Source: Apricaphanius iberus (lineage: Eukaryota; Chordata; Actinopteri; Cyprinodontiformes; Aphaniidae). Taken from it: DNA of 64,000 bases. Location: positions 1,116,001-1,180,000 of the forward strand of contig JAPXFQ010000385.1 in assembly GCA_028564705.1 (NCBI GenBank), in the 5' to 3' direction. Numbering within the stretch: the stretch's first letter is position 1; every line of letters starts with the position of its first letter. The notes beneath the pieces are model-generated. The model was not told the origin of the DNA and searched no databases. It worked only from the letters and a program-made list of their open reading frames with translations. This document shows, in pieces, positions 1-39,045 of this stretch. The position numbers were made by a program, and so were the translations under genes.

Positions 1-1483
1 GTTTGTGAATCTTCCATCTAGAAAAAACTTGCTAATATTGTGCTGTCAACAGATTTAATCAAGACATTATTGTATTTGAGCTCAATTCTGTTGAAAGGTC
101 AGAGTCAGTCGTAATCCCCAAAAGACCCTAAGAGCCAAGAGGAAAACAGTTTTGTCCTTCAGGCACTTCATGTTCCCAGCTTAGAGAGCGAGAATCATAT
201 GTCAACTATAAACAATGAGCAAAGTGATCGAAACACCTAACCCACTTTTGTTCCTCTTCATATTTGGGTCATCTTTTGTTTTCACCTCCCAAAACTATTA
301 AACTTGAGGCTTTATATTCTCGCTTTGGCACTCTATATAAAATAAAAACATCCAGGCACAACAAAGTTTTTATATAACAAAAGACGTGGAATGTTAAGAA
401 AATAAATCCTTAAAATATTACAAGCCAAAACATATTTTGTAGAGGAATCTGTTTTGGAAAATTAGAAGTTTAAGCTCCACAATTTATGAAAGATAACTTG
501 CTACTGTATAAATTGAGTTAACAATGTAAATAGATATTTTTAGAGTACATTTTATTTTTATGAAGCTTCCTAACTGCCAACAGGTTCAAGGCAACGATTA
601 ATATTCCTGTATTCGAATTCATCCTTTTTTGTATGCAATTTTCCTTCATGAAAGACCTTGTCAGTGGCTTACCGTAAGGCTGAACACCTTGGGTTAAATT
701 TTCTGCATCGTGGGGTTTGTAGTTTTTTTCCAAAGCATAATACCACACCAAAATTCCTTAGCATGGATCTAGAAATGATGATACAAATGTACATCACCAA
801 GTGAGGTAGAGACAGCAAAAATCACTGGAAGAGTGGAATGACGACTGTTATTTTGGTTAACATTAATCATTTTATCCACGCAAGAATATTTTAACAAATA
901 AAATATTTTTTATTTCCCCCCCACATTTTTACAATTGTTAAAACTAAGTGTAAAAAGAAAAGGAAAAGCAGCTCAACTCAAATACTTGGGAACAGGAGAG
1001 AAAAAAACGGAGGTAGTTAGCACACTTAGTTTTGACAATGCTACTTTGCATCATTTGCTCCTGAGCATAAATTGAAGAGTAACCTAATAACACTAAAAAA
1101 AGTGAAGGAAAATTATAAAAAAAATTCATATTGTACTAAAATCTCATTTAACACTTTTAATTGTAAATGTTTTCTTTGTTGTTTTACAGACAACATCACA
1201 GCTCAAAAATCAATTTCATCAAGGCCTTATAATAATATAAGCAGTTTTTTTTTATTTTTTACATGTAAACAAATGTGGTGTGACTATTTTTTTATTAAAA
1301 AAATACATATCACAGATACTTGTGGTGTGTTCCCCTAGTGAACTATAAACATGTTAGAAGAAATTTTACCACAGCTATACTTGGAGATTAGATGCTATCA
1401 CTGCCACATGTCAGGGAATGGCATCTCCGAGGAAATGTCCGGGCTTGCGTCTGCATAACAGACCCTTCTGTCGCAGTTTGCCT
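1..1483 (-). other. prtfdc1 3' UTR and downstream DNA
   Basis: AT-rich sequence following the prtfdc1 stop codon. Minus-strand AATAAA words (tttatt on the plus strand) occur near 1290, 1250, 908 and 552, so several polyadenylation sites are possible and I cannot choose one. No further coding exon was recognised; short ORFs here have no family features. Confidence 0.5.
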
Positions 1484-13780
<12,297 letters not shown>

Positions 13781-16700
13781 GTTTTCCCGTCGAACACAAA
13801 AAGGCTTTTGTGTGAGGAAGGTGGTGGCGCAAGCCTACAGAGGGGTTTGACATGGTGATGGGAGAGGTGGAGCATCCGAGTTAAGGAATGTGAAGCCTGT
13901 TGTGTAGCACCGCGGCCACTAGAGGCGCTCTAACACAAGATTTTTATCACACTATCATCGGGATGTCAGCGCTTCTGTCAGTAGGTGTCACCTTTTTGTT
14001 GAGTTGCTCAAGGGTCAGCGGGGACGGCAGGCAGGATCTGCAAGGCAACTTCGTTTTCAGAGATGCTGTTAATAGCTGATGCTTAGTGGAACCAACGTGT
14101 AATTAAACAACCAGCAAATTAGATTTATAATTAAATTTAGATAGATGAAGGAAAGAAAATGAAAGGATTAGCCTACAGAGCTTTGTAAAACATTGATTTA
14201 TCTTAAATATTTTTCCATTTTGTCATAAACCACACCTCAATGTAAGACAGCAATGACACGATTTTTTTTTTACAAACAACAACATATAAAAAGTCTGATG
14301 TTCATATACAGTCACTCCCCTTTAAACTGAGTCCCCAAATAAAACTAAGGAGCAATAATTTGCCTCCATAGGTTAGCCAATTAGAATAGAATACTGAGGC
14401 CTTAGAGATTTTTAAGAGAACATAAGAGAACAATTAACATCATAAGGACCAAGAAACACATCAGATGTTAGATCTGAGCTTGTAGTGTTGCTTTTTGAGG
14501 CCTCTGAGGTCTCATTCAGGATGTCAGACATGTAATAATGATTTCTTGATTCTATAAGTCAGTGGTTAGTTAAGTTAAACTATAATTATGGAAAGAGCGA
14601 CCTCTAATTTCCACACGGTATCAAGTTGACTTGAGGGCTTGCTAACCGATGCGTTGGTTGCTGATTTTCTCCTGGACAGGTAAGATCACGCTATATTTTG
14701 TGACTTTGGTTGAAATGACTTGTGTCCTGCAAGTTGTTTACTGTGGCGGAGACCCAATGAGACCATGCTGGCTGCATGTGCCTGTGTTATTCAGGCCTGG
14801 CTTAGGTGGAGAGCAATAAGCAAGGGGTGGGACTTTTTATTTCACAATAACACCCTGTGGAGGAGCGCTCCCACAATAGTATACCCTAACTTTAAGTGTT
14901 TTTTTGTATTCTGTTAAGTATTTTTTTTAATACATTTTAGGTAATTTACTTGATTTTTCAGATTATTCTGTTTGGATTTTGCAACTGATATGGGAGAATC
15001 CCATAGAGATTGAGATATGGATAAGGATGATACAGTCACCATTGGAGTTTCAACAATATTTATTTCCACAGTACAATAACCCCAGTTGGCTCAACGCTCT
15101 CTGCCCTGATATAGTTTGTCTCCTGCTTGTGTGCCTATGCCTGAGTACATGTGTGAGTGTGTGTTATATCAGTGCTCCATCTTAGACAAAATAAGATAAC
15201 AGCTATCTTCTCCAGCTGCATTAGTGTAGGTTAGAGGTCCATGATTCTCCAGCATCCTGGAATATTCCTCTACTTCTTTTACTAATAATTACTAATCCCT
15301 AAAAATAACTAATCTTGAAATAATTATTCCACTACACATTTCAGTTGTGTTATCACCAAAATATCATAAATATGTACCTTTTTCACTCATTGGATCTTTA
15401 TTTCATTACTCCACCCAAACCGTTAGCTGGCAAAACACAAAAATTATAGGATAAATTATAATTGCAACATTATTTATTTATTTATTTATTCCATAATTTC
15501 AAATTCTCATCTGATGGAAAATCGAACTAAATATGCCCACTTTTTCTTCTAAACTTTTGCCAAGTCGTAAAAAAACTAAACTACCCAAACATATAAAACA
15601 CGTGAAGAGGAAATCTATTTCTCTATTAAAGGAAATTGTGGTGCCCCACTGCACAATATAATCTGTGACAGCGTGTGAATGACTGTATTTTCAATAGACC
15701 ACCCAGGAAACTGAGTGGACAGCATGTCCAGCAGCAGCACGGTCTGGGTTGTTGTGTCACTACACATTAGAGAGGTCTGCTAGGCGCTGTTGAAAAGGGA
15801 AGACAAGGTGTCTGGGCCCTTCCACCCGTGCTGCTCCATGGAGACCGCCTTTAAACAGCAGTACATTGTCATCTGGGGAGGCAAATGTCAACAGCAACAT
15901 TAGATTTCAATCGCCCTGCACATTTTCACCACCTCAAAGGGAACAAGAAGGTGTTAAAGCTACACTGCGTGACCAAATCCCTCAAAAATAGGATGAAAGA
16001 CTTCCTCACTGTTCAAGTGATTTCACTTTATGTTTCTGATGCTGAGCTGCAGGCTTCTAGCTGGAATAATCAGGCTCATCCACAGCACTGCGGTGCTGAG
16101 CAATGCTGCACAAGCCAGAAGATGTTTTTGGGTGAAGTCTTGTCAGATTGTTTTTGATGCCCTCTTTCTCTCTGATGGTGAGAGCAGGCTGGCTCCTCTG
16201 GTGCCCTCGGGGTGCAGGGGAGCAGTCTGGCTTTGGCATTTCACACTCGCTCAGCAGTCAAAGCCTGTGACTGTCCACAGACTTTACCGCCAACTGCTCC
16301 CTTGCACCCTCACTCGCATGTTGTTTGGCCAATTACGGTTATTCAGTTAGTATGAAAGTAATTCTGGCAGACATGCAACTGTCCAGCCAGATAATGTCAC
16401 AGGCCCGATTTGAACACAGGATATCATCATTCTTTCTGTCTGTATACAGATATCAACATAAAAAAAATAAAATAAAAAAAAGTCTGACCTAAATGCTTTA
16501 AACCAATAAGTAGTTTGTTTTGAAAGCTCAGCTAGGAATCAGTAGATCACTGATGTTTCTCAAATTAACATCCAAGACAATAAAATCATTTGGAATTGAA
16601 GGCATTTCGGTTGCATTTGTGGATATGAATACATCTGATTGTTTCCGGTCTGATCTCAGCAACTGACTCAGGATAAATGTTAGCATCAGTTATAAACAGG

Positions 16701-19037
16701 CCTGCTGATGAAGCCTCATACATGATGGATAAGTGTTTGTTCTGGGTTAATATTGGGTATTTCAGCCTTCCTTTCAATCCAGATTACTTTGCTCATCCCA
16801 GAGGTCCTGGGTTAAGGAATTGTAGAAAGCTTTCACTTTGAAGGCAGCCATAGCCATAGTCACAGTCCCAACCATGAAAGCATCACAAGCATACTCCGAT
16901 ATTTTTTTAGTTTTTGGAGTATTTTTGAGAAATGTTGCAGCGCCTGACATACAACACCATATTGCTGAACATCTAGCTAAGTGCTGTACACATATGAATT
17001 TCTTTGCATGTCAACCAGCTTCAATTCTTCTGGGAACCTGTTACCAATGTTTATTAGGATTGGGTTTATGGTCATTTTTGAACAGGTCAGACTCATGTTG
17101 GACACTAAGCCCTGGCTCAGTTTCTGTCCTTTTTCATCTTAAAGCTGTTTGATCAATTTGAAGCAGAGCTGTGCAGACAAGTCAAGTTCTTACCACTGAA
17201 ACCAACGCATTCTTTTAAAAAAAGTTTGCATACGTTGTCTGCATACCTCAGTGCTGGATTTTATAAACCTGAGGCCATGGAAGTAGCTGGGAAATCTTAT
17301 TCCAATGATTTGGAGGGGGTGGTACTATATAGTGGATTAAACAAAATCTCTTTAGTCATTCTTGGTATTCGCTTGGTAATGATGCCATTTCTAACAATGT
17401 TGTATGTGCAAGGAATATTGTCAGATCATCATATGGACAAGCCGTAGACCCCACAAATAAAACAAAAAGAACCAGTTATATGACTGCACTGTAGTACATA
17501 TTTTTTAATGTGTTGAAAACCCTTTGCAACAAGGCAAGTCAAGCACAACAGGTGCACAAAAACACATGTTGAAAGTTCATGAGCTAAATCACGAAAAGAG
17601 AGCCCCCCCCCAAAAAATTTTTTTGCATGACAATAAAATCAAATACAAAAGGATAAGTCACACAACATAAAAAATAACTGTAAAAAAGGTTGGGCTGCTT
17701 AGGAAACACAATTATCTGACATAATATGTCCAATTGTGGATGCGTAATGATTAACATTTTGTTCATAAATTTGTAGTATATATAAAGTACCCACTAAATG
17801 ATGTAACAAACTGGAAAATGTTCTACTTTCCTTTGTTATGATAATCATTGACCGAATGCTTGGAGCGGCTCCGGAGCTGTGCTTAAGAATCAGGAGTGGG
17901 TTCCACCGCGTGGAAAAACTGCCTAGAAAACTATGGCAACATAAAGAGGCCTAGTGGATTGTGACTGTGTTTTAAAAAATAGATGATACAAACAATTATG
18001 AAAAACACATTTCCCAGTTGAAATTTAAATATTTATTATCCTAAATGTACCACTTTAATATTATAAAGGAGCCATGTAGATCAGCTGATAAAGAAATAAT
18101 GTGGTAAATATTTGATGAGATAATACCAGACACATGTGTAAGTTGTGATTTGGCTATGTGAGCATTTTGGTATCATCAGACAAAGAAAACGGTGAAACGT
18201 AATGTGTAAAATCTTGCAGGAGATTTAAAAAGAATAACAGCTTTGCAGCACTGCAGATTTTTCTTCCATCCTCCTTCGTAGCAATGTGCTGCAGAAGCAA
18301 AGTCAAGACTGCGTGAACAGTTTCGGCTGATATTCCTTGCATCTTAATGAATGATGTCAAGCTTTTCTGTTTTGATGACAAGTATTTATTTTATTGTTTT
18401 ACAGATAACATACTTCACAGGGTTACCTTAGAGGTAAAATCTCCTGACAGAACTCAGTTTTGACTTGTCAGAGACAGAGGGGGAGGATGAACATACTTTT
18501 ATCGAGCACACATTGTAAACAACTGAGCAATATTTAAGTCTAAATGGCGTACCATAGAGTAGGTGAGAGACAACAAAATGTAAGATGTGCCTCTTGTTTG
18601 CAAAGACAAAAGTTTCATTTTTACAAAAACAAATAATGGTCACTGACATTTTTTTTTACTCTTCTTAGTGGCTGAGAGGTAGAATGAAGTATTTTCAGTC
18701 AAATCAATGATTTTTAGTCATCTACATTATTTTATCATCTCATCATAGTGAGTGAAAACATGACAAGCGAATAAGGAACCCCAGCCCTCTGATTATTATG
18801 TGAAAGCTGTACAAACCCTCTGCTGACTGAAATGTTATCGGATATTTCTTGTGAAACTTCTTATTTGTATCCCAAAAGTTCAACATTATAAGCTGAGAAA
18901 CATTTTCATTCAGGGTTTGGATTTCACAGGATATCGCCAAAATGTGGGGAAGTGAATTCCTTGGTTTTAACACTGTGAGGAGCAACATCAGTCCATGTTT
19001 TATTTTTGTCGTGGATGAGGTGTGGAGATGGAGATAT
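13781..19037 (-). other. Intergenic DNA and pbx1 3' UTR
   Basis: From 19037 downwards this is the 3' UTR of pbx1; minus-strand AATAAA clusters (tttatttattt on the plus strand) at about 18386-18395 and 15474-15491 could end it. The prtfdc1 promoter and 5' UTR lie just above 13780. A Tc1-like fragment occurs at about 14220-14475. ORFs at 15885-16350 show no family features. Confidence 0.6.
14220..14475 (+). mobile_element. Tc1/mariner-like transposon 5' fragment
   Basis: Words such as cactcccctttaaactgag, gagcaataatttgcctcca, gagaacaattaacatcat and aaggaccaagaaacac match the 5' leader of fish Tc1-like elements. It is truncated before transposase and heavily decayed. Confidence 0.5.
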
Positions 19038-33613
<14,576 letters not shown>

Positions 33614-35573
33614 TTAACTGAGACTACAGCAGTTTAACACGCAATAAAAAAGGTTTTAGCTGTTCCTTCTCTTGCAACCTGCAGGCTGGATTTTCTGAAA
33701 TATGACTGTCATTATTAAAGTTCATGGCTGTGCTATAAAAGTCAGCAAATTCAGAATCTGGCAAGACCATAAAAGGAGAAAATTGAATCGATTGAATCTA
33801 TAAATTCTTTTAAAATTAACACAACCTTTTAACAGGAGCTCATCTTTTTCTTCTCTCTGCATGTGCAGTTTACATTTATACTTTAGTTGATGAGTTTTAG
33901 CAGAAAGCACATTAATAACACCTGCATGAAGCATTGTAGTCTATTAAAAACACATAGATTTAATAGAGTAAAGAACAATCATAATGTTTCCCTGATTGAA
34001 TAACTCTTAACGGTAAATTGGTATTAAAAAATAAAAATAGAAAAATATATAGGGGGGTTAAGAGCATATTTGTAAACAGTTTAAACTAAATCATTTTAAG
34101 AAGCCATTAAAGTAATCATATCATCCAATTATCCAATACTCAGTCTCCTCAGTTATGATATAAAGAAAAGTTTAAAATATAAGAAATATTACTTTTGCCA
34201 TGAACAAAAATAATCAAATATTTGGTCACTTAGACGGACTGTCAGTGGTCTTTAAAACCAGACCTGAAGTCTGAATCTGTATTGTCAGGGCAATGTTTGG
34301 TTTTTCTTATATAGTTCAGCCCCAATATTAATTTTTCTTGGTACTTTTCCCCATAACACCAAATTATGACCAGTAAATATCACCAAGAATGGAGTACAAC
34401 TGTTCAGGATGTACGCATAAAATTAGATAGGAACAAGAAATCGGATGTTGAATGTTTTCGGATGATATTCCGCTTACTCAGCAACAACCAGTAATTGAGT
34501 CAGAATATGAAACACACAAATATGTTATTTGCACAATCTGAGATTGCAATGTTTAGGAGTTCTACAAGGTCATTGGTAACAACACATTTTACTGTGTGCA
34601 AGTTGTTACTGCAAGAAGACTTTTGCAATTTTCAATATCAGTAAGGTGTTTTAAATAATCAGTGGAAGCATCTTAATGTCAAATATCACTAAAAAGGAGG
34701 CGTGTGGAGACATGTCTGCAGTTTATTTAGACTGTAGAAGAGCAAAAGAGAGTAAGACTTTTAGCAAATAACAAGAAAGCGGACAGATCTATACAAATTG
34801 TACTGCAGCTGCTTTGCTTTATATGTTAAAGCTTTCAACCTCTGATTCTTAAAAACCATGCTGGACTGAAAAAATAATTGGCAGCCTTTAGAAAAATTTA
34901 TTATTTTTTCAAATTTCAGCAAACCTAAAATATCTCTGTTATAGATATTCCTTACTAGCAGAGTAACACTGCCTCTTATATAAATGCCATTTCTAATGCC
35001 ATTGACTCCTGTTCTATTTTTTCATGTACAAATTTAAAATGTCATGTTTTATTCTTAACTGCTTTTTACACTGTCACTGTTCAAACCTTTCCCCAAAGAA
35101 AATTTCATCAAAGACAACGTTCCTGCACATTTGTGACACTCCCAGGTCGATTTGGATATACAAGATAAAATATATATATATATATAATTTTAATAAAAAA
35201 GAGACCTTAATAGGTAAAATATTCAAGCAATCAAACATTCAGAAAATGTCATTTATGATAAGAACAGAAGAAAACAGAAGACAACAGAGAGAATCTAAGA
35301 AACAGGGAAAAAAGGTTGTTAAATATACCAACAGCAGTTTGAAGACCATTTTTTGGTTTCTAAGAAAACCTAGAGTAACAATTTATTTACAAATAATTTT
35401 TTTTTACAAAACATAAAAACTGATCAAAATAAAAAACATCAAGGTAAATGTGGAAATTTAATTTCTTGTGAAAGCTAAAAAGGTACAGACACCATTTTAT
35501 TTTATTTGCACAGTTTAAGCGGGCTGTTGTTCCACCACCTCTGTTGTAATTGTTGCTGTCCTGCCTGTTTCAG

Positions 35574-35790
35574 CCACCAGAAGGCTCCCTCGGAAAAGAA
35601 GCTGAGCATCCTCTTTTCCTCTGAGGTGAAGAAAACAGCGGACCAGGTGCAGCTCTCCATTCCATCCACTGTCTTCAAGGACAAAGACGGCACGCTTTTC
35701 AACAATGCATCTATCCCAGTGCCACAGCATACTTTTCATGTCTCCTGTATGATGTGTGCAGACAGTGAGGGTGAATGGCAGGATGTATGA
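35574..35790 (+). other. Exon-like plus-strand coding segment, unidentified
   Basis: An in-frame stretch of about 71 codons ends at TGA (35788-35790). It reads HQKAPSEKKLSILFSSEVKK, then TADQVQLSIPSTVFKDKDGT, LFNNASIPVPQHTFHVSCMM and CADSEGEWQDV. Third positions are mostly G or C, unlike the surrounding AT-rich intron. A strong polypyrimidine tract and tttcag precede it (acceptor to 35573), and gtgaat at 35771 could be a donor. I do not recognise the family. It could be an exon of a nested gene, a retrocopy fragment or chance. Confidence 0.35.
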
Positions 35791-35899
35791 CAGAGCTGTA
35801 GAGCCATATTGCAGCTGAACATGCTCAGGTCGGAGCGACGGCTCCTTTGTAAGGAGGATGTAAGGCTTGGTCGCCCCTTGACCTTTCCGCAGAGCAGGG

Positions 35900-36760
35900 G
35901 GTCCAGATGGATTCTAGGGCCGGCACGGGGAGCTCCCACCTCTTTTCATCTCAACAATCCCCCTCCTCCTCCTTTCTTTTCTCTTTTCCCTCCCTTTTTC
36001 TCCTCCAGCAATAACATCATCCATTCCCATCAACTCTGAAACGTGAGCAAGCTCCGCTCAAGAGGCAAATGTCAATGGCCATCAGACGGCTGGAAAAGGT
36101 CAGGAGTTCAGATGGGGAGCAGACGGGTGTGGGTGTGTGCGTGTGTGCACGCCGGTAGATGAATATCTGGAAATTCTTCATGTGAATCACACCGGCGGGA
36201 AATTATAACACTCGCCAATTTGATTCTGACAAAACAGTCACAGCATCCCAACCAGAGGGGGAATCTAATGAGCCTAAGAGTGATTTATTCATTCCCTCCA
36301 ACTCCCTGAGTGCACAACTAAAAGCATGAAATGGATTAAATAAATACAATTAATAAGGAAAATCAAACAATCCACTGTGCTGTGCCATAATTACCCTAAC
36401 CACAGCCATCAGCTTTATTTATTCCTGTTCAGTAATAGCAATGAAATCGATTAGACCTCAATGCCAGTCAGAGTGCTTTGCTGTGAACTTTGCAACCACG
36501 GACTATACATTAACGTAATCACCTGACAGTGGGAAGTGGCCTCTATAACAATAAATCATGTGTAGCACAATAACACCAAAACCCTATGATACACATTTTA
36601 AAGTAAAATGGCATGGTGAAAAGGAGGTGTTGGTGGTGTGTGTGTGAGAGTTGCAGGGGGTGGGGGCTGGTGGGGTGGTCCTCTTACTTCATCAGCCCCT
36701 GATTAGTATCTATAAAAGGAAGATGGCCATCATCTCATCTTGATCATTACTGACAGGCTT
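35900..36760. promoter_or_regulatory. Candidate conserved regulatory block in pbx1 intron 2
   Basis: Compositionally distinct block with TGATTTAT (36281-36288, PBX-HOX type), TGACAG at 36524-36529 and 36751-36756 (MEIS/PREP type), and many TAAT/ATTA cores. It is largely free of recognisable repeats, unlike its neighbours. Conservation itself cannot be tested here. Confidence 0.4.
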
Positions 36761-37390
36761 AATTGAACAATGAGAGGACACAATCCCCCTCTCCATCACC
36801 CACCCTCCTTTCCTCTTTTTTCCTCTCTTCCTTCATTTGTGCATGCTCTTGCTAAAATTTCTTTCAGCGATGTGCCCCCCCCCCCAAAAAAAAGGAGAAG
36901 CGTAAAAAAGAAAGAAAAAGAAACAGCTCCCGACCTGCTTTCTGAATTATAAATGGAATAAGAATACGCCTTTTGTTTATTTACTGATAAAATTAATTCC
37001 TGCTCCTGTTTTATATCCTTAAGAGTTGGCTCATGTCCACTGTTTGCAAACAACAGGCACAGCCCAGGCGTAGTGTTAAGACTGTAAATAAACACAGCGT
37101 TCAAGGCGCCCACTCGTAAAGGTGGGAAGTCGAAGCACGCTGGACACATACAGACGAATTAAAAACATGCTACCCAAATATCACTTCTGAAAAAATGACA
37201 CATTCTGTGCCTTATAAGACTATTTATACCTTTTAAACTCTTACAGGTTTTGTCATGTAACAGCTACAAAGCAATTTTAAATAAAGTCTGAAAAGTGCAG
37301 CGTGCCTCTTTTACACTGATACCACAAATGGAGCACAGTGTAACCAAGTGCTTGCAGAAGTCACCAAATAGCAAAATAGTCTCCGTGTCC

Positions 37391-38187
37391 CCTCCTATGG
37401 AACCAGCTCCCAGGGTTGGTTTGTGAAGAAGACAACTTGTCTATCTTTAAAACTAGGCTTAAAACCTTCCTCTTTGACAAAGCTTACAGTTAGATACAGG
37501 TTAGAGAGGTAGCTAAGAAGAAACAGGTTAATATTAGTAGTCAGGTAGAGTGTCAAAAGCTAGGAAGAGATAGGAAGAGGTAGAGTAGCTAGGTAGAGAT
37601 AGATTAATGTAAGCCAGTAGCTAGGAAACAGGTTAATGTTAGTAGCTATGCTGCTTTAGGCTAGGCTGTTGGAGGACATTATTAGAGTCAGTTCCTACTT
37701 TCTCTCCTACTTCTCTCCAACTGCATGATGTGTTGTCAATTCAAGCGCTAACCTGTTTTCTCTTAGTCTCTTCCTACAGTAGGTGCTCCTGACCCGCCCT
37801 GCTTGACGACCCTGACTAAGATGGCATTCCAGTGGAGGAACGTTCTCCACGTCCTGCTACCAGCTTCTGCTTCTGCATCAGTTCTGTTGCTCTTTCTGTG
37901 TCTCTGCTGCCTTCTCCAAACCCCAGACGGTCTCGGCAGATGACCGCTTTTGCTGAGCCTGGTTCTGCTGGAAGTTTCTTCCTGTTAAAAGGGAGTTTTT
38001 CCTCTCCACCATCACTTCATGCTTGCTCAGTGTGAGGGATTGCTGAGAATTCACGACGCAATCTTCTGTGGTTCTCTACTTCCTAAATTAAACATTGTAT
38101 TGTAAAAACTCTTCTTGTAAAGTGCCTTGAGATGACATCTGTTGTGAAATGGGGCTATATAAATAAACTGAATTGAACTGAATTGAA
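37391..38187 (+). mobile_element. 3'-truncated non-LTR retrotransposon (LINE) tail
   Basis: The start encodes LLWNQLPGLVCEEDNLSIFK then TRLKTFLFDKAYS and a stop at 37491-37493, the C-terminal signature of LINE reverse transcriptases (WNxLP...FKxxLKTxLF). A long 3' UTR follows and ends ttgtaaagtgccttgagatg ... ctgaattgaactgaattg. It is a 5'-truncated dead copy. Confidence 0.75.
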
Positions 38188-38189
38188 AT

Positions 38190-39045
38190 AAGGCCTGTGA
38201 AGGCATCAACAAGCTTGAAGGTTTGTTGGAGAAGATAGGAGGAATAAACCCAGAATGACCAAGGAACACAACAGATTGGTCAGGAATAAAGTTCTGGAGA
38301 AGTTTTAATGGCACAACTGTGAAGAGGTAACAGAGATCCATGGGCTAAGGCAGGAGAATCTGTCCACTTTGGTCATGCGCTTAGCATCTGGCATCAAGAA
38401 AGTCATGGCAACAAGAAGAAAATCATTGTTGAATAAAAGAGTTGTAAAAGTGGTGCCAGGTGTAGATTTCATCAAGCCATGTAAGGGACACACCAACAGT
38501 GAGGAAGAAAGAGCTCTGACCCACATGCAAAGCACCATATGGTGGTGGAAAACCAATACGTCATATAACCCTACACACACAGTTCACAGCAGAGCGACTT
38601 TAAACTTACAATCACATCCACAATAGAATGGTTTAAGTCAAAGCCTGTCCACATTTCACAGAGGTCCAGTTAAAGTCTATATCACAATCTAACGAAAAAC
38701 ATGTGACAAGACTCGGAAACTGACGTTCACAGATCCTCTCCACGCTACCTGGCTCAGGTGGAGTTATTTACAAAGAGCTGGGAACACTTTCAGTCTGTAG
38801 ACATGTAAAGGATACTCATATATGAAAAAGACTTATTCTAGTTGCAGAGAAAGGGCGAAAGGTGGGACTGCAAAGTACTGACTTGGAAGGTTGAATACAA
38901 ATGCATACCACACTTTTCAGGTTTTTATTTGTAAACTTTTTTGAAAACCATGACTCATTGCTTTTTGCTGGTCTATCATAACAAATCAAAAGAATATAGA
39001 TTTAGAAGTTGTGATGCAACAAAATGTAGGTTGAAAAAAGTACGT
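38190..39045 (+). mobile_element. Decayed Tc1/mariner-like transposon
   Basis: Carries remnants of a Tc1-like transposase gene (caagaagaaaatcattgttg, atatggtggtggaaaaccaa, agaatggtttaagtcaaagc) and a right terminal region (cacacttttcaggtttttat, gaaaaccatgactcattg). It has many frame breaks and internal deletions. It abuts the LINE tail on its left. Confidence 0.7.

Noticed and set aside
15885..16350. Overlapping plus-strand ORFs of 90 and 106 codons
   Set aside because: No recognisable domain, no splice context and overlapping frames; likely chance in a GC-richer patch.
35770..35787. EGEWQDV resembling the NGGWQDA of the PBX1 tail
   Set aside because: It is on the opposite strand, only four residues match, and the true exon 9 is at 19038-19130.
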